DNA of 64,000 nt from Vicinamibacteraceae bacterium (GCA_012270995.1 JAAXHG010000198.1:10101-74100); one strand, 5' to 3'. Counted from the stretch's first letter, positions 16,299 to 25,758 are shown. Notes: generated by a model from the sequence alone, not told the origin. Numbers and translations are program-made.

Positions 16299-17363
16299 AT
16301 GCCCGGCGGAACCACGCTCGTCATTCCGACTTTCGACCGTCCGGCGGATCTCGAACGCTGTCTGCGGTCCATCGCCGGACTCCGCCGGGGATTCGACCAG
16401 ATCGTCATCGTCGACCAGGGGGACTCGAGGGCTACCGAGCGGGCGGTCGAGAACGCCGGCGACGGTTGCGGACCGAACGTCGCGATCGTCCCCTTCGAGG
16501 TCCGGTCCGCGGCGGCGGCCCGCAACGCCGGAATCGAGGAGGCGACCGGCGAGTTCGTCTTCTTCATCGACGACGACGTCGAGCTCGACGAGGGTTACGT
16601 CGAGACCGCCCTCGACTGCTTCGAGCGGCGGCGAGAGGTGGTGGCGATCACCGGCTACATCGACGAAACGCGGGCGCGGCCGCGCTGGTGGCGTGTCGTC
16701 AAGAGGCTGCTCGGCGCCCTGCTGCTCGTTGCGCCTCTCGGCCCGGGAATCTCGAGGTCCGGCGGCGCGGCGCCGCCGGTCTTCCGGACGCCCAAGCCCT
16801 GGTTCCCCGACACGCAGTTCCTTCCCGGCGGTCATTTCGCCTGCCGCCGGAAGGTGTTCGACGAGGGGTTCCGGTTCAACTCCGGCTTCGTTCTGGGGAG
16901 CTTCGGCGAAGACCGGATGTTCTCCCGACAGGTTCACCGGCATTACGGTCCCGCCTCGTTCGCCTTCGTTCCCGGCTTCAGCCTGCGACACCACGCAAGC
17001 CCGAAGCGCAGCCCGACCGGCGAAACCGCCGTCAGAATGCACGTGATCTACCGCTTCATCTTCTGGCGCCGGGAGGTCTACGGCGGTTCCGCCCTGAACG
17101 CGTGGTGCTATCTGTACGCGCAGTTCGGCTTTCTCCTCTTCCTGCTCAAACGCTTCCGGCGAACGCCACTGCGCGCGGCGCGCGCGGCCCTTCTGAGCTA
17201 CCGTTATCTGCTCGCGCATCACCGCGAGCTCGCCGACGACCGGATCGACTACAACCGTTTCGTCGTCGAAGGCCCTGGCGGCCGCGAGAAGGCCGCCAGC
17301 CCGCGAACCGCGGCGGCTTCGTCCGCGCCGCGCCGCCGGACCCCGGCCGGAGGCTCGACTTGA
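16299..17363 (+). CDS. Family 2 glycosyltransferase, paralogue A
   Basis: This 354-residue enzyme has a GT-A domain from TLVIPTFDRPADL, with IVDQGD, FFIDDDVEL (DxD motif) and a GGHFACRR...SFGEDRMF acceptor region. The C-terminal half carries a hydrophobic stretch (FGFLLFLL). It shares many motifs with the next gene: LRRGFD, ALDCF, FWRxEVY, and AHHREL followed by DRIDYNRF. The two are a tandem duplication. The start ATG is 8 nt after the sulfotransferase stop. Confidence 0.8.
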   Translation: MPGGTTLVIPTFDRPADLERCLRSIAGLRRGFDQIVIVDQGDSRATERAVENAGDGCGPNVAIVPFEVRSAAAARNAGIEEATGEFVFFIDDDVELDEGYVETALDCFERRREVVAITGYIDETRARPRWWRVVKRLLGALLLVAPLGPGISRSGGAAPPVFRTPKPWFPDTQFLPGGHFACRRKVFDEGFRFNSGFVLGSFGEDRMFSRQVHRHYGPASFAFVPGFSLRHHASPKRSPTGETAVRMHVIYRFIFWRREVYGGSALNAWCYLYAQFGFLLFLLKRFRRTPLRAARAALLSYRYLLAHHRELADDRIDYNRFVVEGPGGREKAASPRTAAASSAPRRRTPAGGST

Positions 17364-18352
17364 CGCTGTGTTCGCTCATCATCCCGACCTTCAATCGGCC
17401 GACGGACCTGGCGCGATGCCTGCGGTCGATCAAGAGGCTCCGCCGGGGATTCGACGAGATTCTCATCGTCGACCAGGGCGACCCGAGGGCAACCGAAGAG
17501 GTCCTGAAGCGCCACGGCAGCCTGAACGCGAGAGTGCTCACCCAGTCCGTTCCATCGTTGACCCGAGCCCGCAACCTCGGCATCGCGAACGCCGCGGGCA
17601 GGTTCGTCTTCTTCGCGGACGACGACACGACGCTTCATCCGCGCTACGTGGAGACGGCTCTCGACTGCTTCTCCCGCTACCCGGACGTCGTGGGCTTGAC
17701 CGGCCACATCGATCACGGCTGGAAGGCCAGGGGCGCGCCCCGGTGGATGTGGAGGCGGTTCCTGGCGCTCCTGTTGCTGGTTTCGTCCTTCCGCTGGGAG
17801 GTCATGAGATCGGGCGCGAACTCGGCGCCGTTCTGGGACATGGGAACGCGGCGGTTCCGCGACCGGCACGGCCCCGTCTCCCGCGACGTCGCCTTTCTCT
17901 TCGGGTGCCACTTCGCCTGCCGACGCGAGGTGTTCGAGGACGGATTCCGCTTCGACGAGCGCTTCATCCGCTGGGGCTTCGGCGAAGACGTCATGTTCTC
18001 CTACCGTCTCTACAAGCACTACGGACACGGCTCGCTCGCCTACTGCCCCGCGTTCGCGTTGCGCCACTACTGGGGCCGGGACCTCAGCCTGAGCGACGAG
18101 TCGGCGGTCAGGATGCAGGTGATCTACCGTTTCGTCTTCTGGCGCCAGGAGGTGTACGAAGGCTCGCCGCTGAACGCGTTGTGCTACCTGTACTCGCAGA
18201 TCGGCTTCGCCCTCCTGCTGGTGAGGCGCTACCGGCACGCCAAACGGCGCGCGTGGCGGGCCGCCTGGAAGAGCTATCTGTACCTGCTGGCGCACCATCG
18301 GGAGATCGCCCGCGATCGAATCGACTACAACCGCTTCATCCTCGATGGCTGA
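17360..18352 (+). CDS. Family 2 glycosyltransferase, paralogue B
   Basis: This 330-residue enzyme is closely related to the preceding gene. It has SLIIPTFNRPTDL at the N-terminus, IVDQGDPRATEE, FFADDDTTL (DxD motif), GCHFACRR, WGFGEDVMF and a C-terminal DRIDYNRF. The TTG start at 17360 overlaps the stop of paralogue A (TTGA). Two paralogues in one operon suggest that they add successive or alternative sugars to the same glycan. Confidence 0.8.
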   Translation: MTLCSLIIPTFNRPTDLARCLRSIKRLRRGFDEILIVDQGDPRATEEVLKRHGSLNARVLTQSVPSLTRARNLGIANAAGRFVFFADDDTTLHPRYVETALDCFSRYPDVVGLTGHIDHGWKARGAPRWMWRRFLALLLLVSSFRWEVMRSGANSAPFWDMGTRRFRDRHGPVSRDVAFLFGCHFACRREVFEDGFRFDERFIRWGFGEDVMFSYRLYKHYGHGSLAYCPAFALRHYWGRDLSLSDESAVRMQVIYRFVFWRQEVYEGSPLNALCYLYSQIGFALLLVRRYRHAKRRAWRAAWKSYLYLLAHHREIARDRIDYNRFILDG

Positions 18353-20276
18353 TCGGCCGCGCCGCGGGCGGAACCGGCGGGAAGCGGACGCGGACGAACC
18401 CCGCAACCCGGCGTGGCTGGTCGCTCTCTTTTGCCTGTTCGCCGCCCTGCCGGCCGTCGTCGCGCCCTACGGGGACCGGAACGGCTACGCGCCCGACCTG
18501 CACATGTCCGCGTACCTGCAGGTCCTGGGTTGCCTGGCGGCCGTCGTCTTCTGCCTGCAGCGGGCGCGGGAGCGGGAGCGAGAGCGCGTACTCCTGGTCG
18601 ACCGCGTCTTCGTCGCCCTGACGGCTTTCGTCAGTTGGGCGCTCGTGTCCCTCCTGTGGGCGCACAACCGCTTCGAGGGAACCGTGAAGCTCCTCGTCTG
18701 GCTGACGGCGCTCCTTGGCGGGTTCCTCGTCGTGCAGATCGTCCGGACGCCGCGTTCGCTGCGAGTGTTCGCGGGAGCGGTTTTCTGGGCCGGCGCGGCG
18801 CTCGCTCTGCTGGCGATCGCCCAGCACCTCTTCGGCGTATCGTGGGTCAGCCAGAACGTGCCGCCAGCGGCGACGTTCGTCAACAAGAACGCCGCGGCGC
18901 AGTACTTCGTGCTGGTGTTCCCGCTCGGGGCCTTCCTGTTCCTGAAGGCCCGCGGGCGCTTGAGCCACTGGCTTTCCGCCTTCGGCGCCGCGGCCGTCGT
19001 CGTCGCCCTGCTCTACACGAGAACGAGGGGCGCGTGGCTCGGTCTAGGCGCCGCCGCGGTCGTCCTGTGCTGGTTCGTCGTCCGCGAGGCCCGAAGGGGG
19101 CGCAACCCGTTCCGCGACGCCCGAAAGAGGGTCTCCGCCGCAGCCATGGCGGCGCTCGTGCTCGGGGCCGCGCACCTGAACGCGAGGGGATTCGACTGGT
19201 TCGCCGGCGACGTCGCCGAGCTCGCCGTCAGAACGGCCCAGCAGTTTCGTTTCGATGGCGGCGGCCTGCATCGCATCGCCATCTGGATGAACACGCTCGC
19301 CATGATCGCGGAGCGGCCGATCCTGGGGGTCGGCCTGGGGAACTGGATGGTGGAGTACCCCGCCTGGCACGCGAAGGTCCTCGTGGACCGCGAGATGGGT
19401 TTCGCGCTTCATCATCTCAACGCCCACAACGACTACCTCGAGATCGTCGCCGAGCTGGGAGCGATCGGAGGCCTCCTGTTCGCCGCGGCGGCGGTTCTTC
19501 TGACCCGGAAGTTCGCGCGACACGCGCGAAGGAACGAACCGGGCGAGCAGAGGACGGCGGCGGCCTGCCTGTTCGCGGCGCTCGTGGGCGTCGCCGTTCA
19601 TGCCTGCTTCAGTTTCCCCTTCCACCAACCGACGACCGTTTTCCTCGCGGCGACGTTCGTCTGCCTCCTGTCGTCGCTCTGCGAAGAACGGGCAAGAGGC
19701 GGGCGAGCGCCGCTGGGCGCCATCTCCGTCCAGATGAAGAAACTCGGCTGGTACGGATCGGCCGGGTTCCTTCTGGCTGGCTTCCTGGCCATGACCGCGG
19801 TCAACGCGCGTCTCCATCTGGCGGAGGCGAGCGTCAGACGGGCGGGCATCGAGCGGGAGCGCGGCGCTTGGGCGTCGGCGTCGGAGACCGCCGCGAGGGG
19901 CCTTCAGGCCAATCCGCGTGACCGCAGGCTGCTCCGGTTCGTCGCGAGGGGCCACGCAAGGCGCAGCGAGCACGAGGATGCCCTGCGGATCTGGGAGCGC
20001 CTTGTGGCCGACTACCCCTACTCGCTGAACGGTCTCGCCGGCGTCGCCGAGAGCCAGTCGGGCGCGGGCGCCGAGCGCGAGGCCGTCCGAACGTTGCTGT
20101 TCCTGCAGTCGATACGCGGCCACGATCACAAGATTCCCGCGAACATCGCCGCGGCGCTCTTTCGCATGGACCGCGCGGACGAGGCGCGGGCGTATCTCGA
20201 CCAGGCGATCGAGCTCGCGCCGGAAGGCGAAAGGAAGCGGAACCTGCTGGCAATCCGCGAGGCTACGAGGCGCTAG
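18345..20276 (+). CDS. O-antigen ligase/polymerase-like membrane protein with TPR tail
   Basis: This 643-residue protein has about ten hydrophobic segments across residues 20-480. The Wzy_C/WaaL-type signature region includes TRTRGAWLGLG, GVGLGNWMVEYP and NAHNDYLEIVAELG. The last 130 residues form TPR-like helices (NPRDRRLL...LVADYPYSLNGLAGVAESQ). Members of this family polymerise or ligate lipid-linked glycans at the periplasmic face. It overlaps the preceding glycosyltransferase by 8 nt and closes the glycan operon. Confidence 0.8.
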   Translation: MADRPRRGRNRREADADEPRNPAWLVALFCLFAALPAVVAPYGDRNGYAPDLHMSAYLQVLGCLAAVVFCLQRARERERERVLLVDRVFVALTAFVSWALVSLLWAHNRFEGTVKLLVWLTALLGGFLVVQIVRTPRSLRVFAGAVFWAGAALALLAIAQHLFGVSWVSQNVPPAATFVNKNAAAQYFVLVFPLGAFLFLKARGRLSHWLSAFGAAAVVVALLYTRTRGAWLGLGAAAVVLCWFVVREARRGRNPFRDARKRVSAAAMAALVLGAAHLNARGFDWFAGDVAELAVRTAQQFRFDGGGLHRIAIWMNTLAMIAERPILGVGLGNWMVEYPAWHAKVLVDREMGFALHHLNAHNDYLEIVAELGAIGGLLFAAAAVLLTRKFARHARRNEPGEQRTAAACLFAALVGVAVHACFSFPFHQPTTVFLAATFVCLLSSLCEERARGGRAPLGAISVQMKKLGWYGSAGFLLAGFLAMTAVNARLHLAEASVRRAGIERERGAWASASETAARGLQANPRDRRLLRFVARGHARRSEHEDALRIWERLVADYPYSLNGLAGVAESQSGAGAEREAVRTLLFLQSIRGHDHKIPANIAAALFRMDRADEARAYLDQAIELAPEGERKRNLLAIREATRR

Positions 20277-20387
20277 GGCCGCGGCGTGGTCGCCACCGCC
20301 GGCGTTCGCGCGCTCAGTCGAGACAGGTGCCTGCCCGCGAGCGCCGTATACTGCGCCGGCGGCCATCGCGTGCCGCGGAGACTCCTC

Positions 20388-21581
20388 ATGGCCGCCGACG
20401 AGCATGACCTCTTGCCCGATCTCGAGGCGGTGCGCCAGGAGCTCGAGCGGGTCGACGAAGAGCTGCTGAGGGGATTCAGGCGCCGCGTCGAACTGTCGCG
20501 CGAGGTCGCGGGCGCCAAGATCGCCGCCGCCTTCCCGTTCCGCGACCAGTTGCGCGAGGAGCAATTGCTGACCCGGGTGCGGACGATCGCCGCCGAACTC
20601 GACCTCGATCCTCACCAGACCGAGCGCATCTTCCGGCTGCTGATCGAGATGTCGATCGCGGCGCAGCAGGGCTACATCCGCGATCTCGACCGGGCGCCGT
20701 TGCGCGTCGCCTACCAGGGCGTCGAGGGCTCGTTCAGCCACTTGACCGCCCAGCGGCAGTACGCCGGCCGGGCGGGAGGCGTCGTGCTCCAGGGCTACGA
20801 GCTGTTCCGGGGGGCCGCGGAGGGCGTCCGCGACGGCCGCCACGACATCGCCCTGCTGCCCATCGAGAACAGCACCGCGGGGAGCATCAACGAGACCTAC
20901 GACCTGCTGGCCGAAGGCGGGCTCGTCATCACCGCGGAGGTGATCAGCAAGGTCGCGCACTGCCTGCTCGCACTGCCCGGCGCGAAACTCGAGGACCTGC
21001 GGCTCGTGCTCTCCCACCCCCAGGCGCTGCGCCAGTGCGACCAGTTCTTCCACGACCACGACTGGCTGCGGGCGCAGCCCGAGTTCGACACCGCCGGCGC
21101 CGCCGCGCGCGTCCGCGAAGGCAACGACCTGACGGTCGGCGCCATCGCCAGCGAACCGGCGGCGCGGGTCTTCGGCCTGGAGATCCTCGCCCATGGCATC
21201 CAGAATCAGGCCGGGAACTTCACTCGCTTCGTGGAAGTGGCCGCGGAAGCGGCGCCCTGCCCGCCCGACCAGCCCTGCAAGACTTCCCTGCTGCTGGTGA
21301 CCGGGCACCGGCCGGGCGACCTGGGCGAGGTGCTGCGGAGCTTCTCGCGGCGCGGCGTCAACCTGACGAAGATCGAGTCCAGACCGATCCCGGCAACGCC
21401 CTGGCGCTACTGCTTCTACCTCGACATCGAGGGGCACGCCGCTTCGGTGCCGGTCACCGAGGCGCTCCAGTCGATCGAAGCGAAGGCGAAGGAGCTCCGC
21501 ATTCTCGGCACCTACCCGAGCGCGCTGCCGCCAACGCCCGCCGAGCGGCCAGCCGGGGACGCGGCCGCGGAAGGCGCCTGA
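20388..21581 (+). CDS. pheA: Chorismate mutase / prephenate dehydratase (P-protein)
   Basis: This 397-residue bifunctional enzyme converts chorismate to prephenate and then to phenylpyruvate for phenylalanine synthesis. Residues about 8-95 form a chorismate mutase type II domain (LEAVRQELERVDEELL). About 105-285 form the dehydratase (VAYQGVEGSFSH, LLPIENSTAGS, and NFTRF with the key Thr). The C-terminus is the ACT regulatory domain with the ESRP motif, so feedback inhibition by phenylalanine is expected. I chose ATG 20388 because the longer frame adds a non-conserved extension; TATACT (20347-20352) lies upstream as a possible -10. Confidence 0.92.
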   Translation: MAADEHDLLPDLEAVRQELERVDEELLRGFRRRVELSREVAGAKIAAAFPFRDQLREEQLLTRVRTIAAELDLDPHQTERIFRLLIEMSIAAQQGYIRDLDRAPLRVAYQGVEGSFSHLTAQRQYAGRAGGVVLQGYELFRGAAEGVRDGRHDIALLPIENSTAGSINETYDLLAEGGLVITAEVISKVAHCLLALPGAKLEDLRLVLSHPQALRQCDQFFHDHDWLRAQPEFDTAGAAARVREGNDLTVGAIASEPAARVFGLEILAHGIQNQAGNFTRFVEVAAEAAPCPPDQPCKTSLLLVTGHRPGDLGEVLRSFSRRGVNLTKIESRPIPATPWRYCFYLDIEGHAASVPVTEALQSIEAKAKELRILGTYPSALPPTPAERPAGDAAAEGA

Positions 21582-21589
21582 GCCCGGCC

Positions 21590-22798
21590 TTGCCCCAGCG
21601 CGCCGACGTCGTCTGCATCGGGGCCGGCATCATCGGCCTTGCCGTGGCCCGGAGCCTCGCGCGGCGCTTCGGGCAAGTCGACATCCGCGTGGTCGAGGCG
21701 GAGCCCAGGCCCGCGGTTCACCAGACCGGCCACAACAGCGGCGTCATCCACTCCGGCCTCTACTACAAGCCCGGCTCGCTCAAGGCGCGCAACTGCGTCG
21801 CCGGCCGGAAGCGGCTGCTCGACTACTGCGACCGACACGCGATTCCCTACGAGATCTGCGGCAAGCTCGTGGTCGCGACCGACCCGGCCGAGGTCCCGCG
21901 GCTCGACGAACTGGAGCGCCGCGGCCGGGCGAACGGCCTTGCAGGCATGGAGCGCCTGCCGCCCGAGCGGATTCCCGAGTTCGAGCCGCACGCGACCGGC
22001 GTGGACGCGCTGTGGGTTCCCGAGACCGGCATCGTCGACTTCAAGGCCGTGGCCCGCGCCTACGCCGACGGACTTGAGGCGGCGGGCGTTTCCCTGCACC
22101 TGCGCACCCGGGTCACCGGTGTCGCGCCGCGCCCCGGCGGAGTCGTCGTGGAGACCACCGCCGGCGAGTTCGAAGCCGGCCACGCGATCAACTGCGCCGG
22201 CCTTCAGTCGGACCGCGTCGCGCGCATGGCGGGCCTCGATCCGGACGTGCGGATCGTTCCCTTCCGCGGCGAGTACTTCGACGTTGTGCCCGAGCGCCGC
22301 CACCTGCTGCGCAGCCTGATCTACCCCGTTCCCGATCCCCGGTTTCCGTTTCTCGGAGTCCACCTGACCCGACGCGTCGACGGCTCGGTCGAAGCCGGCC
22401 CGAACGCCGTCCTGGCGCTCAAGCGCGAGGGCTACGACCGCCGCAGCTTCGACGCCCGCGACGCCTGGAGCAGCCTGAGCTACCCCGGCTTCTGGAAGAT
22501 GGCGCTGCGCTTCTGGAAGGTCGGCATCAGCGAGATGGCGCGTTCCGGCAGCCGCGCCCGCTTCGCCCGCGACCTGCGCCGCTTCGTCCCCGATCTCAGG
22601 AACTCCGACCTGATGCCCGGCGGCTCGGGCGTCCGTGCCCAGGCCCTGGACCGCAAGGGCAATCTGGTCGACGACTTCGCCATCGAGACGAGTCCGCGGA
22701 TGCTCCACGTGCTGAACGCCCCGTCACCCGGGGCGACGGCGTCGCTGGCGATCGGCGACACCCTGGCCGACCGGGCGGCGGAGACGTTCCGGCTGTGA
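21590..22798 (+). CDS. lhgO: L-2-hydroxyglutarate oxidase (LhgO family FAD enzyme)
   Basis: This 402-residue FAD-dependent oxidase is of the DAO/LhgO type. It has the Rossmann motif VVCIGAGIIGLAVARSLA, the characteristic TGHNSGVIHSGLYYKPGSLKA segment (in two parts here), FRGEYFDV, and VRAQALDRKG at the C-terminus. It oxidises L-2-hydroxyglutarate to 2-oxoglutarate. The start is TTG 21590, 8 nt after the pheA stop. Length matches the family. Its stop overlaps the next gene. Confidence 0.85.
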   Translation: MPQRADVVCIGAGIIGLAVARSLARRFGQVDIRVVEAEPRPAVHQTGHNSGVIHSGLYYKPGSLKARNCVAGRKRLLDYCDRHAIPYEICGKLVVATDPAEVPRLDELERRGRANGLAGMERLPPERIPEFEPHATGVDALWVPETGIVDFKAVARAYADGLEAAGVSLHLRTRVTGVAPRPGGVVVETTAGEFEAGHAINCAGLQSDRVARMAGLDPDVRIVPFRGEYFDVVPERRHLLRSLIYPVPDPRFPFLGVHLTRRVDGSVEAGPNAVLALKREGYDRRSFDARDAWSSLSYPGFWKMALRFWKVGISEMARSGSRARFARDLRRFVPDLRNSDLMPGGSGVRAQALDRKGNLVDDFAIETSPRMLHVLNAPSPGATASLAIGDTLADRAAETFRL

Positions 22799-23472
22799 CG
22801 CGGGCCAGCGAAACCAGCATTGCTGTCAGTGAGGACCGGCGGGTCAGCGCCCTGCTGCTCGAGCCCGAAACGCCCCGTTGCCTGCTCGTCTTCGCCCACG
22901 GGGCCGGCGCCGGCATGCATCACGCGACGATCGAGACCTTCGCCCGAGGCGTGGCCGGGTTTCGAATCGCCACGCTCCGATTTCAGTTTCCCTACACCGA
23001 AGCCGGCCGCCGCAGGCCGGACCCGCCGCTCGTGTTGCAGCGATCCGTTCGGGCCGCGGTGGCGCACGCCAAGGCCATGCGCCCTGAACTAGCGCTCCTT
23101 GCGGGCGGGCGGTCGATGGGAGGCCGCATGGCCTCCGGCGCCGACGCGGTCGACGACCTCGGCGTCGCCGGCTTCGTCTTTCACGCCTTCCCGCTGCATC
23201 CGCCGGGAAAGCCCGGAACGTCGCGCGCCGACCACCTGAGCCAGGTCGAGAAGCCGATGCTCTTTCTGAATGGTGCCAGGGATCGGCTCGCCGACCCGGA
23301 ACTGCTCGCCGGCGTCTGCGACCGGCTCGGCCCGCGCGCCACGTTCCATGCGGTCGAGGGCGGCGACCACAGCTTGCACGTGCCGAAAAGGTCGGGGCGC
23401 CGGCAGGAGGACGTGGACCGGGAGGTCGCCGAGGCGGTCAGCGAGTGGTGCCGGGAGGTGCTGGGGCTGTAG
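22795..23472 (+). CDS. KANL3/Tex30-type alpha/beta hydrolase
   Basis: This 225-residue hydrolase has the HGAGAGMHH oxyanion-side motif, a GGRSMGGRMAS nucleophile elbow, an Asp in GARDRLADP and a His in GGDHSLHVPK. This is the layout of the KANL3/Tex30-like dienelactone-hydrolase-related family. The natural substrate is unknown. The GTG start overlaps the lhgO stop (GTGA), so it is probably translated from the same message. Confidence 0.8.
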   Translation: MTRASETSIAVSEDRRVSALLLEPETPRCLLVFAHGAGAGMHHATIETFARGVAGFRIATLRFQFPYTEAGRRRPDPPLVLQRSVRAAVAHAKAMRPELALLAGGRSMGGRMASGADAVDDLGVAGFVFHAFPLHPPGKPGTSRADHLSQVEKPMLFLNGARDRLADPELLAGVCDRLGPRATFHAVEGGDHSLHVPKRSGRRQEDVDREVAEAVSEWCREVLGL

Positions 23473-23500
23473 CTCGCTCTCGACAGTTAGCGGTGCTGTC

Positions 23501-23992
23501 TCACGCCGATTCGAGGACCAACCGCGCGCCTTCCAGGCGAAGCATCTGAAACGGCGTCATGCACTTGATACCGAGACCGATGCAAACGTCGGGGATCTTG
23601 ATCTTGCGAGTCGAGCCCGAAGGCACTTCGTGCGTCACTACGGCGTGACCGCCTGCCCGAGCCTGAGCCACCAAGTAGTAGTCGGCCTTCTGCAGAAACG
23701 TGCTGACCGCGGCCGGCTCATAACTCTGGTCGTTGGTCCAAGCGCTGACTTCCGCCATCGCAGGAAACACGGATGCGTCCGGGCGAAGGAAGAACTCCTC
23801 ACCGCGTTCCGAAGCCCAGTCCGACAGTTCATCGCCCAGTCCGAGCACCTCGTCTCCAACCTTCTCAACACTGAAGACCCGCCCGGCATCGTGCGCGGCG
23901 AGAAGCCAATCCCAGAAGCCTGGACAGAAGTCGAAGCCATAGTGGAGGTTCTGCGCCGCGATCATCACGTTCGCATCCAGGAGATAGCCCAT
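23501..23992 (-). CDS. DUF4411 PIN-like putative toxin
   Basis: This 163-residue protein begins YLLDANVMIAAQN, the first acidic motif of PIN-domain ribonucleases. It continues with DEVLGLGDEL, a KADYYLVAQA segment and a C-terminal IKIPDVC motif typical of DUF4411. It is expected to act as an RNase toxin. Its ATG overlaps the stop of the XRE-ImmA/IrrE gene by one base (TGATG), the standard arrangement for this pair. Confidence 0.85.
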   Translation of the reverse strand: MGYLLDANVMIAAQNLHYGFDFCPGFWDWLLAAHDAGRVFSVEKVGDEVLGLGDELSDWASERGEEFFLRPDASVFPAMAEVSAWTNDQSYEPAAVSTFLQKADYYLVAQARAGGHAVVTHEVPSGSTRKIKIPDVCIGLGIKCMTPFQMLRLEGARLVLESA

Positions 23993-25137
23993 CAGTAGCC
24001 AACCCCCAGCTTGCGTCCGAGTTCGTTGAAGGTCTCCATCTTCTTGACGCCGAGCATTCCGAACGCCTCGGTAAACCCCGTCCGACCCTCAAGCGTGCTC
24101 TCCACAAGCGCCCGAGCAAAGCGCTTGCTGACTCGCGCTCCCAGGGTCAAGTAGAAGTTCCCGCCACTCCCCTTCGACAGACCGCGCAAGCGAGCGAGTT
24201 CTTCGTCGTAGGCGGTCCAGAGTTCTTCACGGGAGAGCGCTCCTGCATCGTGGATGCGCCTCAAGACAACCAGCGTACTGACCTTGAAGCGACGGGCGAG
24301 GCGGCTGACCTCGCTCTCAAGACCTGCACGGACATCAAGCTCCCCGCGAAGTACCTCGAGCGGCACCAGAAGCTCAGCCGCCACTCGATTGCACCACCGC
24401 TCGGTCTCTTCGTCGGGTATCGCGCGGATCCCCGCGTCCGTTACTGCGGACTGCCCCAACCAGACATGGGCGATCTCGTGCGCCAACGTGAACATCTGGG
24501 CAGCCTTGGTGTCCGCCCCGTTGACGAAGACAAGCGGCGCCAGCGGGTCAGCAAGCGCGAAACCTCGAAACTCCTCCGGATCAAGCGGTCGGCGGTTGTT
24601 GCTGCCAACGACGCCGCTGACCATCACAAGAACACCCAGCTCGTCCGCTTGCTCGATGAACCGCCTAAGCGCGTCCGTCCAGGCGCCAAGCCGCTTCCGT
24701 TCCTCCAGATCCAGACCGAGCGTTCCACGAATGACGGATGCCGTCTCCAGAACATCGTCTCCAACGCGAGCCGACCCCACGAACGTAGGCGCCGATTCAT
24801 GGGCCATCCGGGCGTAGTCCCGATACCAGTTCTGGCGCTGCTGACAGAGGTGGACCATATCCAGCAGGTTGGGGCTAGGCCGGCCCAGTTGGGCCTTCAC
24901 TCCAGTTCGGAAGTCCGGAATCGGCACGGACTCGACCGGCGGCTCTTGCAGGAACAGGTAACCGATCGGAGTGTGTGTGGCCTTGGCGAAGTTCTCCAAC
25001 TGCTTGAGCGTCGGCTGCACTTCGCCACGCTCCCACGCTTCCATCTTCGAGAACCGCCGCGACAAGTCTTCTGCACTCCGGCCAGACCGCTCGCGGGCCC
25101 ACTTCAGGAGCTCGGGCTGTACAGCGACGCGGATCAC
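23992..25137 (-). CDS. XRE-family regulator with ImmA/IrrE metallopeptidase domain
   Basis: This 381-residue protein has an N-terminal HTH (LLKWARERSG...AWERGEVQPTLKQL) and a C-terminal ImmA/IrrE peptidase with the zinc motif LAHEIAHVWLG and a downstream Glu in RWCNRVAAELLVP. Proteins of this layout act as the antitoxin or regulator for a DUF4411 toxin. I chose GTG 25137 because GAGG lies 8 nt upstream; the upstream frame extension is not conserved-looking. It is co-transcribed with the PIN-like gene that follows. Confidence 0.85.
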   Translation of the reverse strand: MIRVAVQPELLKWARERSGRSAEDLSRRFSKMEAWERGEVQPTLKQLENFAKATHTPIGYLFLQEPPVESVPIPDFRTGVKAQLGRPSPNLLDMVHLCQQRQNWYRDYARMAHESAPTFVGSARVGDDVLETASVIRGTLGLDLEERKRLGAWTDALRRFIEQADELGVLVMVSGVVGSNNRRPLDPEEFRGFALADPLAPLVFVNGADTKAAQMFTLAHEIAHVWLGQSAVTDAGIRAIPDEETERWCNRVAAELLVPLEVLRGELDVRAGLESEVSRLARRFKVSTLVVLRRIHDAGALSREELWTAYDEELARLRGLSKGSGGNFYLTLGARVSKRFARALVESTLEGRTGFTEAFGMLGVKKMETFNELGRKLGVGY

Positions 25138-25154
25138 GGGCGACACCTCAAGGC

Positions 25155-25385
25155 TCACTCGGCGCCGGGCTTCGGCGAGAACCGCTCGAGACGACTCGAC
25201 CTCAGCTCCCGGAGATCGCCGACCCAGCCACATCCTCGAATACGCCGCGCCTCCTCCAGCGTCAAGCGTGCTGAGGTAGACGTCTCCAGAGCCGGCTCTC
25301 CGGCACGGCGTTTCGTCGGCAGTCGTTCGTCGCCCCCGGTCTTGGCAGTTCCGTCATCGTCCACGCCTGACTTCGAGCCAGCCAT
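25155..25385 (-). CDS. Small protein with VapB-antitoxin-like C-terminal motif
   Basis: This 76-residue protein has a C-terminal LTLEEARRIRG...GWVGDLRELRSSR, which looks like the tail of VapB-family antitoxins (RGSGWEGDLDEMR type). The N-terminal half is polar and shows no recognisable DNA-binding fold. It ends 17 nt before the XRE-IrrE start on the same strand, so the three genes may form one operon. It could be a fragment of an older antitoxin or a genuine third component. Confidence 0.4.
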   Translation of the reverse strand: MAGSKSGVDDDGTAKTGGDERLPTKRRAGEPALETSTSARLTLEEARRIRGCGWVGDLRELRSSRLERFSPKPGAE

Positions 25386-25758
25386 TGACCAAGCCTATAC
25401 AGACTCGCGCATGCCTTCCCAATGACGATGCGTTCGGCGCGGGTCCACAGGGGCCCCGACCGCCGGCCTGCCTTGCCGGCGTGTCCGGCACGGGACGCAT
25501 CGCCATGAGGGCCGAGGTCCTCGCGGACTCCGCGATGGTCTTCTTCGTTGCGGCTTGCCACCATCCTCGCTACTCTCTCGGGCGTAACGCCAAGCACGGG
25601 CGGCCCCGAGCCGGGTTGCCCGCTCAATACAAGAGCCGACCAAACGGTCCAGGGTAGCTCCCAGGACTCGGTGAACAGGCGGGAGCCTTCGCCCGTGCGA
25701 GCGCGTTACACGGCCCGGCACCAATCCGGGTGCCGCGCTCAAGCACGGGAGAGCGGAC
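25386..25758. other. Intergenic region without a supported gene
   Basis: The 373 bp hold open frames on the minus strand, but none has family-like sequence or a good ribosome-binding site. A stem-loop (CGGCACC/GGTGCCG, 25716-25735) lies about 25 nt before the next gene. The region should also contain the promoter of the minus-strand TA-like operon. Confidence 0.4.

Noticed and set aside
25262..25627. Minus-strand open frame upstream of the XRE-IrrE operon
   Set aside because: It overlaps the better-supported small gene at 25155-25385, has no recognisable domain and shows no ribosome-binding site.
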